From Panulirus ornatus (lineage: Eukaryota; Arthropoda; Malacostraca; Decapoda; Palinuridae), in the NCBI RefSeq assembly GCF_036320965.1, contig NC_092225.1, positions 38,945,071 to 39,009,070 on the forward strand: a stretch of 64,000 nucleotides of DNA, written 5' to 3'. The notes under the pieces were generated by a model that was not told the DNA's origin, ran no database searches, and worked only from the letters and a program-made list of their open reading frames with translations. This document shows positions 30,047 through 50,932 of the stretch, piece after piece. The first letter of the stretch is position 1. Every line of letters begins with the position of its first letter. The position numbers were made by a program, and so were the translations under genes.

Positions 30047-33000
30047 TTTTTTTTGGTTTGTCGCTGTCTCCCGCGTTTGCGAGGTAGCACAAGGAAACAG
30101 ACGAAAGAAATGGCCCAACCCATCCCCATACACATGTATATACATACGTCCACACACACAAATATACATTCCTACACAGCTTTCCATGGTTTACCCCAGA
30201 CACTTCATATACCCTGATTCAATCCACTGACAGCACGTCAACCCTGGTATACCACATCGATCCAATTCACTGTATTCCCTGCCCTCCTCTCACCCTCCTG
30301 CATGTTTAGCCTCCGATCACACAAAATCTTTTTCACTCCATCTTTCCACCTTCAATTTGGTCTCCCACTTCTCCTCGTTCCCTCCACCTCCGACACATAT
30401 ATCCTCTCGGTCAATCTTTCCTCACTCATTCTCTCCATGTGCCCAAATCATTTCAAAACGCCCTCTTCTGCTCTGTCGACCACGCTCTTTTTATTTCCAC
30501 ACATCTCTCTTACCCTTACGTTACTTACTCGATCAAACCACCTCACAACACAAATTGTCCTCAAACATCTCATTTCCAGCACATCCATCCTCCTGCGCAC
30601 AACTCTATCCATAGCCCACGCCTCGAGACCATACAACATTGTTGGAACCACTATTCCTTCAAACATACACATTTTTGCTTTCCGAGATAATGTTCTCGAC
30701 TTCCACACATTCTTCAAGGCTCCGAGGATTTTCTCCCCCTCACTCACCCTATGATCCACTTCCGCTTCCATGGTTCCATCCGCTGCCAGATCCACTCCCA
30801 GATATCTAAAACACTTTACTTCCTCCAGTTTCTCACCATTCAAACTTACCTCCCAATTGACTTGAACCTCAACCCTTTACTCTTAACTTTCTTCTTTCAC
30901 ACGCTTTACCTGCAGTTTCTCAAATGAATCAGCCACCAGCGCTGTATCATCAGCGAACAACAACTGACTCACTTCCCAAGCTGTCTCATCCCCAACAGAA
31001 TTCATACTTGCCCCTCTTTCCAAAACTCTTGCATTCACCTCCTTAACAACCCCATCCATAAACAAATTAAACAACCATGGAGACATCACACATCCCTGCC
31101 GCAAAACTATATTCACTGAGAACCAATCACTTTCCTCTCTTCCTACACGTACACATGCCTTACATCCTCGATAAACACGTTTCAATGATTCTAACAATTT
31201 GCCTCACACACCATATATTCACAATACCTTCCACAGAGCATCTCTATCAACTCTACCATATACCTTCTCCAGATCCATAAATGCTACATACAAATCCATT
31301 TGCTTTTCTAAGTATTTCTAACATACATTCTTCAAAGCAAACACCTGATCCACATATCCTCTACCACTTCTGAAACCACACTGCTCTTCCCCAATCTGAT
31401 GCTCTGTACATGCCTTCACCCTCTCAATCAATACCCTCCCATATAATTTACCAGGAATACTCAACAAACTTATACCTCTGTAATTTGAGCAATCACTCTT
31501 ATCGCCTTTGCCTTTGTAGAATGACACTATGCACGCATTCCGCCAATCCTCAGGCACCTCACCATGAGTCATACATACATTAAATAACCTTAGCAAACAG
31601 TCAATAATACAGTCACCACCTTTTTTAATAAATTCCAATTCATTACAATCTAAACCTGCTGCCTTGACGGCTTTCATCTTCCGGAAAGCTTTTACTACCT
31701 CTTCTCTGTTTACCAAATCATTTTCCCTAACCCTCTCACTTTGCACACCACCTCGACCAAAATACCCTATATCTGCCACTCTATCATCAAACACATTCAA
31801 AAAACCTTCAAAATGCTCACTCCATCTCCTTCTCACATCACCACTACTTGTTATCACCTCCCCATTTGCGCCCTTCACTGAAGTTCACATTTGCTCCCTT
31901 GTCTTACACACTTTACTTACCTCCTTCCAGCTACATCTTTCTATTCTCCCTAAAATTTAATGATACTCTCTCACCCCAACTCTCATTTGCCCTCTTTTTC
32001 ACCTCTTGCACCTTTCTCTTTACCTCCTGTCTCTTTCTTTTATACATCTCCCACTTAAATGCATTTTTTCCCTGCAAAAATCGTCCAAATGCCTCTCTCT
32101 TCTCTTTCACTAATAATCTTACTTCTTCATCCCACCACTCACTACCCTTTCTAATCAAACCACCTCCCACTCTTATCATGCCACAAGCATTTTTTGCACA
32201 ATCCATCATTGATTCCCTAAATACATCGCATTCCGCCCCCACTCCCCTTACTTCCATTGTTCTCACCTTTTTTCATTTTGTACTCAGTCTCTCCTGGTAC
32301 TTCCTCACACAAGTCTCCTTCCCAAGCTCACTTACTCTCACCATCCTCTTCACCCCAACATTCACTCTTCTTTTCTGAAAAACCATACAAATCTTCACCT
32401 TCGCCTTCACAAGATAATGATCAGACATCCCTCCAGTTGCACCTCTCAGCACATTAACATCCAAAAGTCTCTCTTTCGCGCGCCTGTCAATTAACACGTA
32501 ATCCAATAACGCTCTCTGGCCATATCTCCTACTTACATACGTATACTTATGTATATCTCGCTTTTTAAACTAGGTATTCCCAATCACCAGTACTTTTTCA
32601 GCACATAATTCGACAAGCTCTTCACCATTTCCATTTACAACACTGGACACCACATGTATGCCAATTATTCCCTCAACTGCCATATTACTCACCTTTGCAT
32701 TCAAATCACCCATCACTATAACCCGGTCTCGTGCATCAAAACCACTAACACACTCATTCAGCTGCTCCCAAAAGACTTGCCTCTCATGATCTTTCTTCTC
32801 ATGCCCAGGTGCATATGCACAAATAGTCACCCATCTCTCTCCATCAACTTTCAGCTTTACCCATATCAATCGCGAATTTACTTTCTTACATTCTATCACA
32901 TACTCCCACAACTCCTGTTTCAGGAGTACTGCTACTCCTTCACTTGCTCTTGTCCTCTCACTAACCCCTGACTTTCCTCCCAAGACATTCCCAAACCATT

Positions 33001-33293
33001 CTTCCCATTTACCCTTGAGCTTCGTTTCACTCAGAGCCAAAACATCCAGGTTCCTTTCCTCAAACATACTACCTATCTCTCCTTTTTTCACATCTTGGTT
33101 ACATCCACACACATTTAGACACTCCAATCTGAGCCTTCGAGGAGGATGAGCACTCCCCGCGTGACTCCTTCTTATTTTTCCCATTTTAGAAAGTTAAAAA
33201 ATACAAGGAGGGGAGGATTTCTGGCCCCCCGTTCCCGTCCCCTCTAGTCGCCTTCTACGACACGCGAGGAATGCGTGGGAAGTATTCTTTCAC

Positions 33294-33296
<3 letters not shown>
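30045..33296 (-). mobile_element. RTE-like LINE, nearly full length, broken
   Basis: Minus-strand copy with short 3' UTR, whole coding region and almost complete 5' UTR, ending CACCCCTAT where it merges with (TA)n. The C-terminal marker is RRSGRP. ORF pieces from the 5' side: 32570-33184 (endonuclease, with GDLNAK), 32273-32506, 31931-32266, 31318-31878 (RT fingers), 30883-31197 (palm with [10 protein letters not shown]) and 30448-30843. About 28 nt are missing near 30876 and about 20 nt near 30909, both in the NKSKVIRYS region. The EN catalytic residues GAYAPG are changed to CAYAPG. Confidence 0.9.

Positions 33297-33365
<69 letters not shown>
33297..33365. repeat. (TA)n microsatellite
   Basis: TA run joining the 5' end of one minus-strand LINE to the A tail of the intact minus-strand LINE (tandem, same orientation). 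Confidence 0.97.
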
Positions 33366-33382
<17 letters not shown>

Positions 33383-33394
33383 TTTATACTTTGT

Positions 33395-33422
33395 CGCTGT
33401 CTCCCGCGTTTGCGAGGTAGCG
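33395..33422 (-). other. Conserved 3' hairpin block of the LINE
   Basis: On the minus strand the sequence CGCTACCTCGCAAACGCGGG plus GAGACAGCG can form an imperfect hairpin: the outer CGCT pairs with AGCG, then CTC with GAG, with an AAAC loop closed by CGC and GCG. The block sits just before the A tail in nearly every LINE copy here, and a relative (CGCTACCTCGCTAACGCGGG) occupies the same place in the SINE-like element. By analogy with other LINEs it may be the recognition site for the RT; that is inference. Confidence 0.6.
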
Positions 33423-33571
33423 CAAGGAAACAGACGAAAGAAATGGCCCAACCCCCCCCCCATACACATGTACATACACACGTCCACACACGCAAATATA
33501 CATACCTACACAGCCTTCCATGGTTTACCCCAGACGCTTCACATGCCTTGATTCAATCCACTGACAGCACG

Positions 33572-36568
33572 TCAACCCCTGTATACCACATCGCTCCAAT
33601 TCACTCTATTCCTTGCCCTCCTTTCACCCTCCTGCATGTTCAGGCCCCGATCACACAAAATCCTTTTCACTCCATCTTTCCACCTCCAATTTGGTCTCCC
33701 TCTTCTCCTCGTTCCCTCCACCTCCGACACATATATCCTCTTGGTCAATCTTTCCTCACTCATTCTCTCCATGTGCCCAAACCATTTCAAAACACCCTCT
33801 TCTGCTCTCTCAACCACGCTCTTTTTATTTCCACACATCTCTCTTACCCTTACGTTACTTACTCGATCAAACCACCTCACACCACACATTGTCCTCAAAC
33901 ATCTCATTTCCAGCACATCCATCCTCCTGCGCACAACTCTATCCATAGCCCACGCCTCGCAACCATACAACATTGTTGGAACTACTATTCCTTCAAACAT
34001 ACCCATTTTTGCTTTCCGGGATAATGTTCTCGACTTCCACACATTTTTCAAGTCTCCCAAAATTTTCGCCCCCTCCCCCACCCTATGATCCACTTCCGCT
34101 TCCATGGTTCCATCCGCTGACAGATCCACTCCCAGATATCTAAAACACTTCACTTCCTCCAGCCTCTCACCATTCAAACTCACCTCCCAATTGACTTGAC
34201 CCTCAACCCTACTGTACCTAATAACCTTGCTCTTATTGACATTTACTCTTAACTTTCTTCTTCCACACACTTTACCAAACTCCGTCACCAGCTTCTGCAG
34301 TTTCTCACATGAATCCGCCACCAGCGCTGTATCATCAGCGAACAACAACTGACTCACTTCCCAAGCTCTCTCATCCACAACAGACTTCATACTTGCCCCT
34401 CTTTCCAAAACTCTTGCATTTACCTCCCTAACAACCCCATCCATAAACAAATTAAACAACCATGGAGACATCACACACCCCTGCCGCAAACCTACATTCA
34501 CTGAGAACCAATCACTTTCCTCTCTTCCTACACGTACACATGCCTTACATCCTCGATAAAAACTTTTCACTGCTTCTAACAACTTGCCTCCCACACCATA
34601 TATTCTTAATACCTTCCACAGAGCATCTCTATCAACTCTATCATATGCCTTCTCCAGATCCATAAATGCTACATACAAATCCATTTGCTTTTCTAAGTAT
34701 TTCTCACATACATTCTTCAAAGCAAACACCTGATCCACACATCCTCTACCACTTCTGAAACCACACTGCTCTTCCCCAATCTGATGCTCTGTACATGCCT
34801 TCACCCTCTCAATCAATACCCTCCCATATAATTTACCAGGAATACTCAACAAACTTATACCTCTGTAATTTGAGCACTCACTCTTATCCCCTTTGCCTTT
34901 GTACAACGGCACTATGCAAGCATTCCGCCAATCCTCAGGCACCTCACCATGAGTCATACATACATTAAATAACCTTACCAACCAGTCAACAATACAGTCA
35001 CCCCCTTTTTTAATAAATTCCACTGCAATACCATCCAAACCTGCTGCCTTGCCGGCTTTCATCTTCCGCAAAGCTTTTACTACCTCTTCTCTGTTTACCA
35101 AATCATTTTCCCTAACCCTCTCACTTTGCACACCACCTCGACCCAAACACCCTATATCTGCCACTCTGTCATCAGACACATTCAACAAACCTTCAAAATA
35201 CTCATTCCATCTCCTTCTCACATCACCACTACTTGTTATCACCTCCCCATTTACGCCCTTTACTGAAGTTCCCATTTGCTCCCTTGTCTTACGCACCCTA
35301 TTTACCTCCTTCCAGAACATCTTTTTATTCTCCCTAAAATTTACTGATAGTCTCTCACCCCAACTCTCATTTGCCCTTTTTTTCACCTCTTGCACCTTTC
35401 TCTTGACCTCCTGTCTCTTTCTTTTATACTTCTCCCACTCAATTGCATTTTTTCCCTGCAAAAATCGTCCAAATGCCTCTCTCTTCTCTTTCACTAATAC
35501 TCTTACTTCTTCATCCCACCACTCACTACCCTTTCTAAACAGCCCACCTCCCACTCTTCTCATGCCACAAGCATCTTTTGCGCAATCCATCACTGATTCC
35601 CTAAATACATCCCATTCCTCCCCCACTCCCCTTACTTCCATTGTTCTCACCTTTTTCCATTCTGTACACAGTCTCTCCTGATACTTCTTCACACAGGTCT
35701 CCTTCCCAAGCTCACTTACTCTCACCACCTTCTTCACCCCAACATTCACTCTTCTTTTCTGAAAACCCATACTAATCTTCACCTTAGCCTCCACAAGATA
35801 ATGATCAGACATCCCTCCAGTTGCACCTCTCAGCACATTGACATCCAAAAGTCTCTCTTTCGCACGCCTGTCCATTAACACGTAATCCAATAACGCTCTC
35901 TGGCCATCTCTCCTACTTACATAAGTATACTTATGTATATCTCGCTTTTTAAACCAGGTATTCCCAATCATCAGTCCTTTTTCAGCACATAAATCTACAA
36001 GCTCTTCACCATTTCCATTTACAACACTGAACACCCCATGCATACCAATTATTCCCTCAACTGCCACATTACTCACCTTTGCATTCAAATCACCCATCAC
36101 TATAACCCGGTCTCGTGCATTAAAACCGCTAACACACTCATTTAGCTGCTCCCAAAACACTTGCCTCTCATGATCTTTCTTCTCATGCCCAGGTGCATAT
36201 GCACCAATAATCACCCACCTCTCTCCATCAACTTTCAATTTTACCCATATTAATCGAGAATTTACTTTCTTACATTCTATGACATACTCCCACAACTCCT
36301 GTTTCAGGAGTATTGCTACTCCTTCCCTTGCTCTTGTCCTCTCACTAACCCCTGACTTCACTCCCCAGACATTTCCAAACCACTCTTCCCCTTTACCCTT
36401 GAGCTTCGTTTCACTCAGAGCCAAAACATCCAGGTTCCTTTCCTCAAACATACTACCTATCTCTCCTTTTTTCACATCTTGGTTACATCCACACACATTT
36501 AGGCACCCCACTCTGAGCCTTCGAGGAGGATGAGCACTCCCCGCGTGACTCCTTCTTCTGTTTCCCAT
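33572..36568 (-). CDS. RTE-like LINE polyprotein: APE-type endonuclease and reverse transcriptase
   Basis: 998 codons without a break. The start ATG has a good context (TAAAATGGG, A at -3 and G at +4) and is shared with the copy at 47249-50560. Endonuclease, residues about 20-266: Asn24 (LNV), Glu53 (SETK), GAYAPG at 122-127, GDLNA with Asp160 and Asn162, LLDYV with Asp228, and SDHYL with Asp255 and His256. A lysine- and arginine-rich helical linker follows, about 270-450. Reverse transcriptase, about 500-790: [27 protein letters not shown] (Asp637), [10 protein letters not shown] at 693-702 and [10 protein letters not shown] (Asp745, Asp746). The C-terminal region has [14 protein letters not shown] and GRPNWRW at 957-963, typical of RTE-type LINEs. 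No RNase H domain and no separate ORF1 are seen. Expected role: nicking target DNA and priming reverse transcription of its own RNA there. Length fits RTE ORFs (about 1000 residues). Confidence 0.93.
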   Translation of the reverse strand: MGNRRRSHAGSAHPPRRLRVGCLNVCGCNQDVKKGEIGSMFEERNLDVLALSETKLKGKGEEWFGNVWGVKSGVSERTRAREGVAILLKQELWEYVIECKKVNSRLIWVKLKVDGERWVIIGAYAPGHEKKDHERQVFWEQLNECVSGFNARDRVIVMGDLNAKVSNVAVEGIIGMHGVFSVVNGNGEELVDLCAEKGLMIGNTWFKKRDIHKYTYVSRRDGQRALLDYVLMDRRAKERLLDVNVLRGATGGMSDHYLVEAKVKISMGFQKRRVNVGVKKVVRVSELGKETCVKKYQERLCTEWKKVRTMEVRGVGEEWDVFRESVMDCAKDACGMRRVGGGLFRKGSEWWDEEVRVLVKEKREAFGRFLQGKNAIEWEKYKRKRQEVKRKVQEVKKRANESWGERLSVNFRENKKMFWKEVNRVRKTREQMGTSVKGVNGEVITSSGDVRRRWNEYFEGLLNVSDDRVADIGCLGRGGVQSERVRENDLVNREEVVKALRKMKAGKAAGLDGIAVEFIKKGGDCIVDWLVRLFNVCMTHGEVPEDWRNACIVPLYKGKGDKSECSNYRGISLLSIPGKLYGRVLIERVKACTEHQIGEEQCGFRSGRGCVDQVFALKNVCEKYLEKQMDLYVAFMDLEKAYDRVDRDALWKVLRIYGVGGKLLEAVKSFYRGCKACVRVGREESDWFSVNVGLRQGCVMSPWLFNLFMDGVVREVNARVLERGASMKSVVDERAWEVSQLLFADDTALVADSCEKLQKLVTEFGKVCGRRKLRVNVNKSKVIRYSRVEGQVNWEVSLNGERLEEVKCFRYLGVDLSADGTMEAEVDHRVGEGAKILGDLKNVWKSRTLSRKAKMGMFEGIVVPTMLYGCEAWAMDRVVRRRMDVLEMRCLRTMCGVRWFDRVSNVRVREMCGNKKSVVERAEEGVLKWFGHMERMSEERLTKRIYVSEVEGTRRRGRPNWRWKDGVKRILCDRGLNMQEGERRARNRVNWSDVVYRG

Positions 36569-38010
<1,442 letters not shown>

Positions 38011-38826
38011 CAGGCCCCGATCAACAAAATCTTTTTCACTCCATCTTTCCACCTCCAATTTGGTCTCCCACTTCTCCTCGTTCCCTCCACCTCCGTCTCA
38101 TATATCCTCTTGGTCAATCTTTCCTCACTCATTCTCTCCATGTGCCCAAACCATTTCAAAACACCCTCTTCTGCTCTCTCAACCACGCTCTTTTTATTTC
38201 CACACATCTCTCTTACCCTTACGTTACTTACTCGATCAAACCACCTCACACCACATATTGTCCTCAAACATCTCATTTCCAGCATATCCATCCTCCTGCG
38301 CACAACTCTATCCATAGCCCACGAGTCGCAACCATACAACATTGTTGGAACCACTATTCCTTCAAACATACCCATTTTTGCTTTCCGAGAAAATGTTCTC
38401 GACTTCCACACATTCTTCAAACCTCCCAGAATTATCGCCCCCTCCCCCACCCTCTGATCCACTTCCGCTTCCTTGGTTCCATCCGCTGCCAGATCCACTC
38501 CAAGATATCTAAAATACTTTAGTTCCTCCAGTTTTTCTCCATTCAAACTTACCTCCCAATTGACTTGACCCTCAACCCTACTGTACCTAATAACCTTGCT
38601 CTCATTCACATTTACTCTTAACTTTCTTCTTTCACACACTTTACCAAACTCAGTCACCAGCTTCTGCAGTTTCTCACATGAATCAGCCACCAGCGCTGTA
38701 TCATCAGCGAACAACAACTGACTCACTTCCCAAACTCTCTCATCCCCAACAGACTTCATACTTGCCCCTCTTTGTAAAACTCTTGCATTCACCTCCCTAA
38801 CCACCACATCCATAAACAAATTAAAC
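38011..38826 (-). mobile_element. LINE fragment, residues about 704-976, inverted partner of the preceding copy
   Basis: Minus-strand frame 38010-38828 is open for 272 codons, from LFNLFMDVVV through [10 protein letters not shown] and RRSGRPNWRW. With 36887-38010 it makes an inverted repeat of about 800 bp with almost no spacer (junction TTGGATCAGGCCCCGATC). Its other end switches to the plus-strand copy at 38831 inside DACGMKRV. Confidence 0.87.
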
Positions 38827-41194
<2,368 letters not shown>

Positions 41195-41310
41195 CTTTCT
41201 TTCATACTATTCGCTATTTCCCGCGTTAGCAAGGTAGCGTTAAGAACAGAGGACTGGGCCTCTGAGGGAATATCATCACCTGGCCTCGTTCTCTGTTCCT
41301 TCTTTTGGAG

Positions 41311-41348
<38 letters not shown>

Positions 41349-41453
41349 GAGAGGGGAGGATTTCCAGCCCCCTTCTCCCTCCCCTTTTAGTCGCCTTCTA
41401 CGACACGCAGGGAATACGTGGGAAGTATTCTTTATCCCCTATCCCCAGGGATA
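41195..41453 (-). mobile_element. LINE-associated SINE-like element, copy C, complete
   Basis: Minus-strand copy with both ends next to (TA)n. The 5' end reads TATCCCTGGGGATAGGGGAT (41453 leftwards). The middle stem-loop is intact (GAAGGAACAGAG paired with CCTCTGTTCTTAAC; inner GAGGCC with GGCCC). The 3' end has CGCTACCTTGCTAACGCGGG and GCGAATAGTATG. The T run of the middle domain is expanded to about 35 bases (A run at 41312-41347 on plus). It has TATG in place of the usual A tail. Confidence 0.78.

Positions 41454-47182
<5,729 letters not shown>

Positions 47183-47248
<66 letters not shown>
47183..47248. repeat. (TA)n microsatellite
   Basis: TA run merging on the left with LINE TTGTTAT and on the right with the T run of the next minus-strand LINE. 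Confidence 0.97.
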
Positions 47249-47252
<4 letters not shown>

Positions 47253-47375
47253 TTTATTATACTTTGCCGCTGTCTCCCGCGTTTGCGAGGTAGCGCAAGA
47301 AAACAGACGAAAGAAATGGCCCAACCCCCCCCCATACACATGTATATACATACGTCCACACGCAAATATACATAC

Positions 47376-50300
47376 CTACACAGCTTTCCATGGTTTACCC
47401 CAGACGCTTCCCATGCCCTGATTCAATCCACTGACAGCACGTGAACCCCGGTATACCACATCGCTCCAATTCACTCTATTCCTTGCCCTCCTTTCACCCT
47501 CCTGCATGTTCAGGCCCCGATCACACAAAATCTTTTTCACTCCATCTTTCCACCTCCAATTTGGTCTCCCTCTTCTCCTCGTTCCCTCCACCTCCGACAC
47601 ATATATCCTCTTGGTCAATCTTTCCTCACTCATCCTCTCCATGTGCCCAAACCACTTCAAAACACCCTCTTCTGCTCTCTCAACCACGCTCTTTTTATTT
47701 CCACACATCTCTCTTATCCTTACGTTACTCACTCGATCAAACCACTTCACACCACATATTGTCCTCAAACATGTCATTTCCAGCACATCCATCCTCCTGC
47801 GCACAACTCTATCCATAGCCCACGCCTCGCAACCATACAACATTGTTGGAACCACTATTCCTTCAAACATACCCATTTTTGCATTCCGAGATAATGTTCT
47901 CGACTTCCACACATTCTTCAAGGCCCCCAGAATTTTGGCCCCCTCCCCCACCCTATGATCCACTTCCGCTTCCATGGTTCCATCCGCTGCCAGATCCACT
48001 CCCAGATATCTAAAACACTTCACTTCCTCCAGTTTTTCTCCATTCAAACTCACCTCCCAATTGACTTGACCCTCAACCCTACTGTACCTAATAACCTTGC
48101 TCTTATTCACATTCACTCTTAACTTTCTTCTTCCACACACTTTACCAAACTCAGTCACCAGCTTCTGCAGTTTCTCACATGAATCAGCCACCAGCGCTGT
48201 ATCATCAGCGAACAACAACTGACTCACTTCCCAAGCTCTCTCATCCCCAACAGACTTCATAATTGCCCCTCTTTCCAAAACTCTTGCATTTACCTCCCTA
48301 ACAACCCCATCCATAAACAAATTAAACAACCATGGAGACATCACACACCCCTGCCGCAAACCTACATTCACTGAGAACCAATCACTTTCCTCTCTTCCTA
48401 CACGTACACATGCCTTACATCCTCGATAAAAACTTTTCACTGCTTCTAACAACTTGCCTCCCACACCATATATTCTTAATACCTTCCACAGAGCATCTCT
48501 ATCAACTCTATCATATGCCTTCTCCAGATCCATAAATGCTACATACAAATCCATTTGCTTTTCTAAGTATTTCTCACATACATTCTTCAAAGCAAACACC
48601 TGATCCACACATCCTCTACCACTTCTGAAACCACACTGCTCTTCCCCAATCTGATGCTCTGTACATGCCTTCACCCTCTCAATCAATACCCTCCCATATA
48701 ATTTACCAGGAATACTCAACAAACTTATACCTCTGTATTTGAGCACTCACTCTTATCCCCTTTGCCTTTGTATAATGGCACTATGCACGCATTCCGCCAA
48801 TCCTCAGGCACCTCACCATGAGTCATACATACATTAAATAACCTTACCAACCAGTCAACAGTACAGTCACCACCTTTTTTAATAAATTCCACTGCAATAC
48901 CATCCAAACCTGCTGCCTTGCCGGCTTTCATCTTCCGTAAAGCTTTCACTACCTCTTCTCTGTTTACCAAATCATTTTCCCTAACCCTCTCACTTTGCAC
49001 ACCACCTCGACCAAGACACCCTATATCTGCCACTCTATCATCAAACAGATTCAACAAACTTTCAAAATACTCACTCCATCTCCTTCTCACAACACCACTA
49101 CTTGTTATAACCTCCCCATTTGCGCCCTTCACTGAAGTTCCCATTTGCTCCCTTGTCTTACGCACTTTATTTACCTCCTTCCAGAACATCTTTTTATTCT
49201 CCCTAAAATTTAATGATACTCTCTCACCCCAACTCTCATTTGCCCTTTTTTTCACCTCTTGCACCTTTCTCTTGACCTCCTGTCTCTTTCTTTTATACAT
49301 CTCCCACTCAATTGCATTTTTCCCTGCAAAAATCGTCCAAATGCCTCTCTCTTCTCTTTCACTAATACTCTTACTTCTTCATCCCACCACTCACTACCCT
49401 TTCTAATCAACCCACCTCCCACTCTTCTCATGCCACAAGCATCCTTTGCGCAATCCATCACTGATTCCCTAAATACATCCCATTCCTCCCCCACTCCCCT
49501 TACTTCCATTGTTCTCACCTTTTTCCATTCTGTACTCAGTCTCTCCTGGTACTTCCTCACACAGGTCTCCTTCCCAAGCTCACTTACTCTCACCATCCTC
49601 TTCACCCCAACATTCACTCTTTTTTTCTGAAAACCCATACAAATCTTCACCTTAGGCTCCACAAGATAATGATCAGACATCCCTCCAGTTGCACCTCTCA
49701 GCACATTAACATCCAAAAGTCTCTCTTTCGCACGCCTGTCAATTAACACGTAATCCAATAACGCTCTCTGGCCATCTCTCCTACTTACATAAGTATACTT
49801 ATGTATATCTCGCTTTTTAAACCAGGTATTCCCAATCATCAGTCCTTTTTCAGCACATAAATCTACAAGCTCTTCACCATTTCCATTTACAACACTGAAC
49901 ACCCCATGTATACCAATCATTCCATCAACTGCCACATTACTCACCTTTGCATTCAAATCACCCATCACTATAACCCGGTCTCGTGCATCAAAACCACTAA
50001 CACACTCATTCAGCTGCTCCCAAAACACTTGCCTCTCTTGATCTTTCTTCTCATGCCCAGGTGCATATGCACCAATAATCACCCACCTCTCTCCATCAAC
50101 TTTCAGTTTTACCCATATTAATCGAGAATTTACTTTCTTACACTCTATCACATACTCCCACAACTCCTGTTTCAGGAGTATTGCTACTCCTTCCCTTGCT
50201 CTTGTCCTCTCACTAACCCCTGACTTTACTCCCCAGACATTCCCAAACCACTCTTCCCCTTTACCCTTGAGCTTCGTTTCACTCAGAGCCAAAACATCCA

Positions 50301-50436
50301 GGTTCCTTTCCTCAAACATACTACCTATCTCTCCTTTTTTCACATCTTGGTCACATCCACACACATTTAGGCACCCCACTCTGAGCCTTCGAGGAGGATG
50401 AGCACTCCCCGCGTGACTCCTTCTTCTGTTTCCCAT
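47376..50436 (-). pseudogene. Nearly intact LINE ORF (two frameshifts, lost stop)
   Basis: Three overlapping frames: 50436-49252 (residues 1-394, endonuclease with LNV, SETK, GAYAPG, GDLNA, LLDYV and SDHYL), 49300-48725 (linker and RT fingers) and 48746-47376 (RT palm to C-terminus). Breaks are one-base losses in short homopolymers near 49318 (T run) and 48738 (TAATTT to TATTT). The normal TGA is TCA, so the frame reads on for 27 codons ([11 protein letters not shown] and beyond). Both breaks could be read errors; otherwise all catalytic motifs are present. Confidence 0.85.
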
Positions 50437-50560
50437 TTTAGAAAGTTAATACAAGGAGGTGAGGATTTCTGGCCCCCCGCTCCCGTCCCCTCTAGTCGCT
50501 TTCTACGACACGCGAGGAATACGTGGGAAGTATTCTTTCACCCCTATCCCCAGGGATAAT
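50437..50560 (-). promoter_or_regulatory. Complete LINE 5' UTR
   Basis: 124-nt leader. It starts with TATCCCTGGGGATA, a 6-bp inverted repeat with a 2-nt loop, followed by GGGGTGAAAGAATACTTCCC, then CACGTATTCCTCGCGTG (a hairpin-capable block whose loop can pair with GGGGAUA), then TCGTAGAAAGCGACTAG and a G-rich run up to CTTTCTAAA and the ATG. The same leader opens the SINE-like elements. Its function is unknown; promoter or 5'-end RNA structure is inferred. Confidence 0.6.
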
Positions 50561-50713
50561 ATACATATATATATACATATACACATACACACACATACAC
50601 ATACATACGCACATATACACACACACACACACATACATATATATACATATGAAAAAATGTAGAAAACTGAAACTTCTAGCTTGAAATGAATGAAAAAAAA
50701 TGAATGTCCCACA
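50561..50713. repeat. CA/TA-rich tract and 50 bp of unassigned sequence
   Basis: CACATACACATAC-type repeats to about 50650, then about 60 bp with no match to the LINE or SINE (GAAAAAATGTAGAAAACTGA onwards), then (TA)n. No gene is visible. Confidence 0.8.

Positions 50714-50932
<219 letters not shown>

Larger units (their letters stand above)
47249..50560 (-). mobile_element. Full-length RTE-like LINE, two one-base losses
   Basis: About 3.3 kb with a complete 5' end (TATCCCTGGGGATAGGGGTG at 50560), 5' UTR, ORF with the same start as the intact copy, short 3' UTR and T-rich tail. It has the RRRGRP marker and is the closest full-length relative of 33366-36658. It supplies the 5' terminus which that copy lacks. 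Confidence 0.93.

Noticed and set aside
33613..34088. Plus-strand open frames over the LINE copies (Ser/Pro/His-rich, recurring at many places)
   Set aside because: They are antisense shadows of the LINE ORF; they recur wherever the LINE occurs and end arbitrarily at its fragments.
33572..36568. A host gene such as 'craniofacial development protein 2-like'
   Set aside because: Endonuclease-plus-RT ORFs of this type are often given that name in automatic annotation. The RT motifs, A tail and multiple copies show it is a retrotransposon ORF.
50437..50560. A confident HDV-like ribozyme call at the LINE 5' end
   Set aside because: Parts of the expected pairing (P1-like, P2-like, P4-like with CUAA) can be drawn, but the P3 hairpin between P2 and the second P1 strand is missing. 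Reported only as a possible pseudoknot.
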